Below are positions 15,404-20,614 of a DNA stretch of 20,614 bases, piece after piece. Both the position numbers and the translations under genes were made by a program. The first letter of the stretch is position 1, and each line of letters begins with the position of its first letter. Source of the stretch: Anaerolineaceae bacterium UBA6105 (GTDB lineage: Bacteria > Chloroflexota > Anaerolineae > Anaerolineales > Anaerolineaceae); assembly GCA_002423495.1 (NCBI GenBank), contig DIWN01000011.1, positions 1,741-22,354 of the forward strand, in the 5' to 3' direction. Under the pieces are notes generated by a model that was not told the DNA's origin, did not search any database, and saw nothing but the letters and a program-made list of their open reading frames with translations.

Positions 15404-16117
15404 TCAAGAAAGTTCTACCGCGTATGAGCCTCTGGCGGACGGGGGGAGCAAGGCGGCAATTTGTTCCATGATCGCCTTCCCCGCGGCTTTGATTTCCACA
15501 CGCCCGGGCAGTTTGCCGGGTTCGCCGATAGCCAGCGGACCGAAAGGCTTGCCAATGCGTGTTACCACGCGGGCTCTGCGCCGTTTTTTCCTAAGGGTGC
15601 CAAAGAGGTTCCAGTCATCCTCGCTGAAGGTGCCCATCGGGAGGATTGGCACGCCAAGCCGCAGCGCCATAAATGCCGCTCCGGGAAGAGGGGTGCCTAA
15701 TGGCGGCTTGTGCACGTGACCCTCCGGGAAGATTCCGAGTATGCCGTCCTGGGATAACACAGCCTCAGCCGCACGCATGGCCGCCAGGTTCGGCGTGCCC
15801 TGCAAAATACGCAGGGTGTCCCAAATGCGCGGGAAGATCTTCATGCTCATCGGAGCGTTGGGCATTTCGGCATCGCCGATAAATTCCAAGGGATACTTTG
15901 TGCTGTGAATTGGACCGATTGTGTCCAAAAAATGGAAATGGTTTCCCACAATCAGCAGAGGACCATCCTTGGGCAGGTTCTCCGTGCCATAGATCTCGTA
16001 ATTTACTAAAATTTTTGCCAGGACGTTGATCCCACCCCGCAGGAAGGCTCGCCGAAATTGGTGGCGTGGATAGCGATACCTGGCTAAATATTCGGATTTG
16101 GTTTCTTGTCTGCCCAT
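15404..16117 (-). CDS. 1-acyl-glycerol-3-phosphate acyltransferase family (PlsC-like)
   Basis: Membrane-associated acyltransferase of glycerophospholipid synthesis, 237 aa. Block I is VGNHFHFLDT (catalytic His60, Asp65; NHX4D), block III is IFPEGHVHKP (about 129-138), and block IV is VPILPMGTFSE. An amphipathic N-terminus (LARYRYPRHQFRRAF) precedes the domain, as in many short PlsC proteins. The N-terminal 25 residues are rich in Arg. AGGATG sits five bases before the ATG. It converges with nothing; DnaJ follows on the same strand after about 80 bases. Whether it uses lysophosphatidate or another acceptor cannot be said. Confidence 0.92.
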   Translation of the reverse strand: MGRQETKSEYLARYRYPRHQFRRAFLRGGINVLAKILVNYEIYGTENLPKDGPLLIVGNHFHFLDTIGPIHSTKYPLEFIGDAEMPNAPMSMKIFPRIWDTLRILQGTPNLAAMRAAEAVLSQDGILGIFPEGHVHKPPLGTPLPGAAFMALRLGVPILPMGTFSEDDWNLFGTLRKKRRRARVVTRIGKPFGPLAIGEPGKLPGRVEIKAAGKAIMEQIAALLPPSARGSYAVELS

Positions 16118-16205
16118 AAAAACATCCTGTTAATTTGATAGTATTTTAGTCAATTATAAGACAAACCCTTATCCCTTGCCTGTCTAAATAACAGCTTTTA
16201 ACTCC

Positions 16206-16348
16206 GTAGGGTGGATTGGCGTCATGAAGCATCTGCGGACATGAGATTCATTATAGCCAACCCACCTTACCACGACACCTGCATTTTGGGGGTAGGCTTT
16301 TAAAGGCTTTAATCAATTCCAACATCTGTTTACGCCAAGCCACCCTAC
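16206..16348. repeat. Three-copy palindromic repeat (GTAGGGTGG / CCACCCTAC type)
   Basis: Arm A GTAGGGTGGATTGGCGT (16206-16222) is complementary to arm C ACGCCAAGCCACCCTAC (16332-16348) at 16 of 17 positions, and to arm B GCCAACCCACCTTAC (16256-16270) at 13 of 15 over its own length. B and C are direct repeats of each other, so A can pair with either. The 280-base gap 16118-16397 holds this repeat, the PlsC leader and the mscS promoter and no supportable gene. Confidence 0.65.
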
Positions 16349-16381
16349 CAGTGTTTCCAACCTGGAAATTGATTTACTTGA

Positions 16382-16390
16382 TGTTACAAT
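16382..16390 (+). promoter_or_regulatory. Extended -10 promoter of the mscS-type gene, apparently leaderless
   Basis: TGTTACAAT (16382-16390) is a TGn-TACAAT extended -10. The ATG at 16398 begins eight bases past the box, at the expected start of transcription, and there is no SD. Confidence 0.5.
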
Positions 16391-16397
16391 TTATTGC

Positions 16398-17417
16398 ATG
16401 GATACAATTTTTCTAAACAATTCTCTTCTGCACTGGCTGAAGGCTATTCTGGTTTTTGCGGTGGTTCTCTTCCTCCTTTTTCTTGTGAGGGCATTCTGCC
16501 TCAAAAAAATAAAACAAAATTCCAACCCAAAACTTCTCACCCGCCTGCTCAGCCAGATCATACTGCCAACAGCTCTGATGGCAGCCATCTGGCTTGCATC
16601 CCACCTGCTCGAAATCTCTGAGCCAATCAGCACTCTGCTCAGGGTCCTTTTGATTGCCTTGCTCACCGTCCAAATCGGTCGCTGGGCGGACTTAGCCGTC
16701 AGCCACTGGACCGAGTTGCAAATTGAAAAACTACCGGACGATGACTACACCCGCCGTACTTCACTGCGCGGTATTGCCATTATTGCTCGCATTCTGATAT
16801 GGCTGGCAGCGGTGCTCGTCATCATCCAAAGCATTCCAAATTTTGACATTACCGGCATCATTACCAGCCTGGGTATCGGGGGTATTGCCATCGGTCTCGC
16901 AGCCCAGAGCCTGGTTGCTGACCTGCTCTCCAGCCTGACGATTCATCTCGATAAACCTTTTGAACCTGGTGACTCTATATCAACAGGCGATTTTTCCGGA
17001 ACCATCGAGAAAATTGGCTTGAAATCCACCAGTATTCGCAATCTTTCAGGGGAAGAACTTACGATCTCCAACTCTGAGCTGCTGAAAACCCCAATTCGGA
17101 ATTTTAGCCGCATGGAGGAAAGGCGCGTTTCATTCACTATCCAAATCGCCAGCGACACTTCCACCGAAAAACTCGCTCTTATTCCTCAATTGTTAGAGAA
17201 TGCTTTCGAGGGGCTCGAAAACGTGCGTTTTGCGCGAGCGCATTTTCAGGCAATCGCGCTGACGGGTCTTGTTTTCGAGGTAGTCTATTTTGTGACATCC
17301 CCTGATTTCGCTCTTTTTGTAAAGGCGCAGAATCTCATCAATTATCGCATCAACCAGGATCTGCGAAATGAAGGGATCTACCTCAGCACAACACCGGCAA
17401 TCTCGCTTGGAAAGTAA
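16398..17417 (+). CDS. MscS-family mechanosensitive channel
   Basis: Inner-membrane channel that opens under hypo-osmotic shock, 339 aa. There are about four hydrophobic segments (about 14-34, 52-71, 78-95, 124-145) before the pore helix. The pore and beta-domain junction is ITSLGIGGIAIGLAAQSLVADL (about 154-175) followed by HLDKPFEPGDSI, both diagnostic. The beta domain continues to about residue 230 (LTISNSELLKTPIRNFSR) and the C-terminal alpha/beta domain ends at YRINQDLRNEGI. The start codon is ATG 16398, and the gene seems leaderless. The basic linker after TM1 (KKIKQNSNPK) is unusual only in length. It converges on the thioesterase gene. Confidence 0.93.
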   Translation: MDTIFLNNSLLHWLKAILVFAVVLFLLFLVRAFCLKKIKQNSNPKLLTRLLSQIILPTALMAAIWLASHLLEISEPISTLLRVLLIALLTVQIGRWADLAVSHWTELQIEKLPDDDYTRRTSLRGIAIIARILIWLAAVLVIIQSIPNFDITGIITSLGIGGIAIGLAAQSLVADLLSSLTIHLDKPFEPGDSISTGDFSGTIEKIGLKSTSIRNLSGEELTISNSELLKTPIRNFSRMEERRVSFTIQIASDTSTEKLALIPQLLENAFEGLENVRFARAHFQAIALTGLVFEVVYFVTSPDFALFVKAQNLINYRINQDLRNEGIYLSTTPAISLGK

Positions 17418-17480
17418 TTCAAGCCCGAAAACAAGCCTGGCAACCGGAAGTCAATCGCGGCGCAAATCGAAAGAATCTGC

Positions 17481-17891
17481 TCAAAGCTTACTGGCTCGTT
17501 CCTGCAATTCAATCTCTTCAGGCGTTTCTGCCTCAATGGTGATGCCATGAGGGCGCGATTTGCCGTGATCATCCACGTACACAAAAGTCAGGAATCCATC
17601 CACCGTTAGTTCTTCCTTTGTGGTTGCCCTAACATACGCGATCAGGCGCGACCGACCGGTGAGCACGATTTTTGATTCAAATCGGATGACTTCCCCTGGT
17701 CTTACCGGTCGCTGGAAGGTCATGCCATGGATTTTGAGGCAGAGCACATATTGTGGCGGCAGCAAATCCGATGCAGCAATGAAACCCGCCTCCACCATCC
17801 ACTCCGCGCCTCTTCCCGCGTACAAAGATTGGTGGTGATTGAGGTCTTCGCCCTTGACCAAGTGATGGATTGTCAATGTTTTCATGTGCAT
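17481..17891 (-). CDS. Hotdog-fold acyl-CoA thioesterase
   Basis: Small cytosolic thioesterase of the 4HBT/YciA type, 136 aa, acting on acyl-CoA. The hotdog pattern is evident: HHLVKGEDLNHHQSLYAGRG (about 9-28) with the helix EWMVEAGFIAAS, then a strand HGMTFQRPVRPGEVIRFES (about 55-73) and the long C-terminal strand LTFVYVDDHGKSRP. The Asn18/Glu30 region is where family catalytic residues are expected, but the exact nucleophile cannot be fixed here. AGGTG precedes the ATG 17891, 8 bases beyond the stop of the protease gene; the pair is probably one transcript. Confidence 0.82.
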   Translation of the reverse strand: MHMKTLTIHHLVKGEDLNHHQSLYAGRGAEWMVEAGFIAASDLLPPQYVLCLKIHGMTFQRPVRPGEVIRFESKIVLTGRSRLIAYVRATTKEELTVDGFLTFVYVDDHGKSRPHGITIEAETPEEIELQERASKL

Positions 17892-17899
17892 GTTTCACC

Positions 17900-19735
17900 T
17901 CATGGGATCATGATGATCAGGTTATCAAAGGCAACCTTGAAGCCGCCTGTTTCGAAGGTCCCGGCTATCAACCCAAAGCTGCCTGGCAAATAATCCGGAT
18001 CCTGGACTTCTCCGAGCAAAATGCCATCCACCGCCAGCAGCAGTTTTTCCCGGCTGCATTGGACCCCAAGGCGGTAAGGACCAGGTCCCACCAGTTGTTC
18101 GCTGTAGGTCCAGTCAATCAGGGTAATGTAATCATCACCAACCTGCTTCCAGATGGTGAAGTAACCATCCTCGCTGATCTCAAGCGCGGTGAAGTTCTGG
18201 TCATCCTGCAGACCGCAAATAAACCCATAGTCCGCGTCCCCCACTGAGTTCAACACACGCACATCTGCCTCAGCCATCAGCGTATCATACGGGAAGTACT
18301 GGTCGGACCAATACCAATACATTGGTGAGATTACTTCAATCGTATATTCACCATTTTCATAGGCACGTTTTCCATCTTCATCAGAAGTTTTCAGCCAACC
18401 GCTGTCCGCATCTGAAAAATCATCCTCAAAAACGACCTCCCCCACGCCATAATAGGCCACGTTTTGGCCTTCCCCGCCGCTGACAGCCACTTCGCCTCTT
18501 TTGGCGGCTTCAATCATCTCCAGAGCGAGGTTGATCGGGCGCAGAGCATTGATAAAACCGCCCGTTGGCACGCAATCATCATTTTCGTCAATATAGCCGT
18601 CGCGGTTGGTATCACGCACGGGCCTGCAATCTACAATATCAAGCGAAAGGTCTCCGGAACCCAGCTGGGTTGGAATCCCAACAATTTGCCCCAGGGAATC
18701 AACCGCCAGCCCGCCCGAATTCCCACCAGAGATCGTTCCGCTGGTTTTGATGAAAGCCCGGTTGCCAAATGGCTCCTCGGCAGTAAAGCCACTGACCTCG
18801 CCGCGTGTGAGCGTGATCGTCCCGCCCCCGATGACCGGATAGCCTAAGATCACAATAGACTCCCCTAGGTCGAGCGTGTCCGAGTCGCCAAGCGGCACGA
18901 ATGGGAGCTTGAGCTGGCTGTAGTCCAGCGGATTTCCCTGCATATCCCAGGCCGGCTTGATGATCGCCAAATCCAACTGCGCGTCCGCCTGAACCACGTA
19001 AGCGTAATAGCTTTCGACCGGCGGCTGATCCTGGGCAACAGTCAGCGAAACCAGTAGCGCCACAACCTCGTCGTACCGGGTTGAGCTGACAACGTGATCA
19101 TTGGTGAGGATCAATCCATCCGAACTGATGATCGTTCCCGAACCAGTCCAGCGCGGCATATATTCCCCATTAAAATCCACAAAAGCCGTGATCTGCACCA
19201 CCGCCTGGTAAGGGATGGCGCCAAGATCCGGAGCTGGCTCTTCCGGAGAAAGTCCGGGCTCCCAACCCGTTGGCGTGGTGCCAAGAATTTTCAGCTTCGT
19301 TTCGATGGTCGTGATTGTTGAACCCGAAATCACCTGCCAGTTTCCCAATACATCACCGCTTTTATTGGCCCGGAAGCGAAAGACAAAATCCTCAAGCCCG
19401 GTCGGAGCGATGGTCATATCCAGTTTGATGACTCCATCCCCATTCGCCTGCTGCTCCATGCTCAGGGGAGGGATAGAGCCTTCATAGCTGGCCCATTCAA
19501 AAAAATTGGATTCAAAGCGGATTTCCTGCACAGTGGCGTTGACGACGTCCGGGTTGGAAAGCTCCAACTCCAGGTCAAAGACCTGTCCCTGCTGGATGAC
19601 TGTATCCGGGCTTTTGGCGCTCACCTGGAGTTTGCCACCACCACCTGGGCTTGGCACAATGCAAGAAGCTGCCATCAGCAGCACGATCAACAAGGAAAAG
19701 AAATGTTGCTTGAGTTTGACTATCATGATTTTCAT
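17900..19735 (-). CDS. Lipoprotein trypsin-like serine protease (S1C/DegP-like) with LamG-like C-terminus
   Basis: Secreted lipoprotein, 611 aa. ATG 19735 is chosen over a 14-codon longer form because GGAG lies just ahead. Lipobox LMAASC gives acylated Cys25. An Ig/cohesin-like domain follows (about 35-150), a proline-rich linker (155-172), and the protease domain (about 175-415): His214 in LTNDHVVSS, Asp255 in QLDLAIIK, Ser340 in SGGNSGG. There is no PDZ domain. A Cys370-Cys388 bracket holds an EF-hand-like loop DTNRDGYIDENDD (375-387). The C-terminal domain (about 435-611, FEDDFSDADSGW ... FDNLII) is LamG/DUF1080-like. A thioesterase gene starts 8 bases downstream. Confidence 0.9.
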   Translation of the reverse strand: MKIMIVKLKQHFFSLLIVLLMAASCIVPSPGGGGKLQVSAKSPDTVIQQGQVFDLELELSNPDVVNATVQEIRFESNFFEWASYEGSIPPLSMEQQANGDGVIKLDMTIAPTGLEDFVFRFRANKSGDVLGNWQVISGSTITTIETKLKILGTTPTGWEPGLSPEEPAPDLGAIPYQAVVQITAFVDFNGEYMPRWTGSGTIISSDGLILTNDHVVSSTRYDEVVALLVSLTVAQDQPPVESYYAYVVQADAQLDLAIIKPAWDMQGNPLDYSQLKLPFVPLGDSDTLDLGESIVILGYPVIGGGTITLTRGEVSGFTAEEPFGNRAFIKTSGTISGGNSGGLAVDSLGQIVGIPTQLGSGDLSLDIVDCRPVRDTNRDGYIDENDDCVPTGGFINALRPINLALEMIEAAKRGEVAVSGGEGQNVAYYGVGEVVFEDDFSDADSGWLKTSDEDGKRAYENGEYTIEVISPMYWYWSDQYFPYDTLMAEADVRVLNSVGDADYGFICGLQDDQNFTALEISEDGYFTIWKQVGDDYITLIDWTYSEQLVGPGPYRLGVQCSREKLLLAVDGILLGEVQDPDYLPGSFGLIAGTFETGGFKVAFDNLIIMIP

Positions 19736-19826
19736 CGCAAATCTCCGCTGAATCGTGGATACGCATCTATTGTACATGAAAGAGACCGGTTTTCGCTAAG
19801 CAACATTCACCCCAAACTCCAGGCAT

Positions 19827-19832
19827 TATAAT
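19827..19832 (+). promoter_or_regulatory. Candidate -10 box of the 19863 gene
   Basis: TATAAT, 30 bases before the ATG, with GGAGGAG between. The -35 region is weak. Confidence 0.4.
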
Positions 19833-19862
19833 TACCCTTATCCAGCCCAGGAGGAGCCGTCC

Positions 19863-20507
19863 ATGGAACAAAATTCAACCATCCAAAAATTAATTAAAAG
19901 CACCAAACTCACTGCGATCATCACAGCCGCAGTCGCCATTCTGCTTTTAGCCCTCCTGGTGGCTTTCAATATCAAACCGCTCTACAATCATTTTGCGGGA
20001 CCTTTCGAGGTTAGCAGCGGGGAGTTGATTTCGTATCAAGGCCCAAAGGACACCTTCCGCACTTACGTCACGACCCAACCAAATGTGGCTCTGGACACCA
20101 ACTTTTACTACTATGAGAAACAGGAAGGCGGCAGCGAGAAGGTCATTCATTCTTACTACGCCCTGATGTTTGATGATCGCCTTTTGTTGGCAAAATTTCC
20201 AGGTGCCGCCAGAGGGGACATCCTTCAGCCAGAACCGGTCACGGGCAGGATAGTTAGGCTGTCAGATCAAGAAAACACACAGGTGCTGCAGGCTCTCATG
20301 GAAGAATTTCCCAATCTTGAAGAGGCGTTTTTGCCTTACATCCTAGACACAACTGCAAATAACGGGTCAGTTTGGCTTGCAATCATCGGTATTGTTATCC
20401 TGCTTGGACTTACCATCTGGAGCCTGGTCAACCTCATCCGACCTTCCGGCGACTCTTCAAAGCACCCAATTGCCCGCGAGATATCAAACCCTGACGATGT
20501 GACTTAG
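19863..20507 (+). CDS. Unrecognised two-TM membrane protein
   Basis: I do not recognise this 214-aa protein. It has a basic N-terminus, TM1 (about 18-37), a roughly 130-residue extracytoplasmic domain (about 40-168) with aromatic YYYEKQEGG and SYYALMFDDRLLLAKF strands, TM2 (about 170-192) and a short cytosolic tail rich in Ser, Asp and Pro. There are no cysteines apart from none in the middle domain, so no disulfide or zinc site is evident. A strong SD (GGAGGAG, four to six bases ahead) and an ATG fix the start. The layout (TM, exposed beta-rich domain, TM) suggests an envelope sensor or assembly subunit, but no function is claimed. Confidence 0.85.
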   Translation: MEQNSTIQKLIKSTKLTAIITAAVAILLLALLVAFNIKPLYNHFAGPFEVSSGELISYQGPKDTFRTYVTTQPNVALDTNFYYYEKQEGGSEKVIHSYYALMFDDRLLLAKFPGAARGDILQPEPVTGRIVRLSDQENTQVLQALMEEFPNLEEAFLPYILDTTANNGSVWLAIIGIVILLGLTIWSLVNLIRPSGDSSKHPIAREISNPDDVT

Positions 20508-20614
20508 GGTTGGCGCATGCTGTATACAGTAAGGCCGTTCCCGACATCGAGACGGGTGTTGGTTATATAAGATCTTTTCGTGTTCTTTCGTAAAAAAGAG
20601 ATGTTTGTGTAGGT
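20508..20614. other. Intergenic end of window
   Basis: 107 bases. A weak CCCG/CGGG stem (20539-20555) is present but no T-run follows; nothing else is supportable. Confidence 0.3.

Noticed and set aside
1..20614. CRISPR array, tRNA, rRNA, toxin-antitoxin or phage defence genes
   Set aside because: No regularly spaced repeats, no tRNA-like clover sequences and no matching domains were seen on reading both strands.

Overview
This is a bacterial chromosomal window, densely coded on both strands, with about 19 intact or nearly intact protein genes plus one truncated at the window edge. No rRNA, tRNA, CRISPR array, transposase or phage gene is visible. The taxonomic guess is inference only: GC-moderate coding, SD-led genes, a DegP-like lipoprotein protease with a concanavalin/DUF1080-like C-terminus, and the mix of CtpA, YugP-like, PepF and M20 peptidases resemble Chloroflexota (Anaerolineae). 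No 16S or marker phylogeny is available here.

Layout. Positions 1-1831 (minus) carry an OmpR-type response regulator and its sensor histidine kinase, which overlap by four bases (TTGA); the kinase runs off the left edge. Positions 1989-4445 (plus) hold a membrane-anchored M20 peptidase followed by a HAD phosphatase. Positions 4453-5781 (minus) encode an MFS exporter whose promoter lies inside an 11-bp inverted repeat. Positions 5931-8743 form a visibly more AT-rich metal(loid)/redox block: OsmC-like peroxidase and a NifX-like remnant on minus, diverging from arsR, a CxxC mini-thioredoxin and an ArsP-type (COG0701) permease on plus. It is followed at 8784-8948 by a gene-free element with perfect 19-bp terminal inverted repeats and two internal hairpins, a likely MITE.

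Positions 9017-10819 (minus) encode oligoendopeptidase F. Positions 10954-14309 (minus) look like one operon (LOG phosphoribohydrolase, HAD nucleotidase, C-terminal processing protease, YugP-like zinc membrane protease) closed by a clear rho-independent terminator at 10905-10930. DnaJ/CbpA-type chaperone and a PlsC acyltransferase follow on minus (14376-16117), then a palindromic repeat region (16206-16348), a probably leaderless mscS-type channel gene (plus), a serine protease lipoprotein and hotdog thioesterase pair (minus, 19735-17481), and an unrecognised two-TM protein (plus) at 19863-20507.

How the genes work together: most are envelope, proteolysis and stress housekeeping (CtpA, YugP, S1C lipoprotein, PepF, M20, DnaJ, MscS, two-component system). 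The compact ars-like block is the most accessory-looking part. The items most worth follow-up are the structured 165-bp inverted-repeat element, the ars/OsmC/NifX-like divergent block, the alternative-pairing repeat at 16206-16348, the LOG-HAD overlap, and the calcium-loop insertion in the lipoprotein protease.
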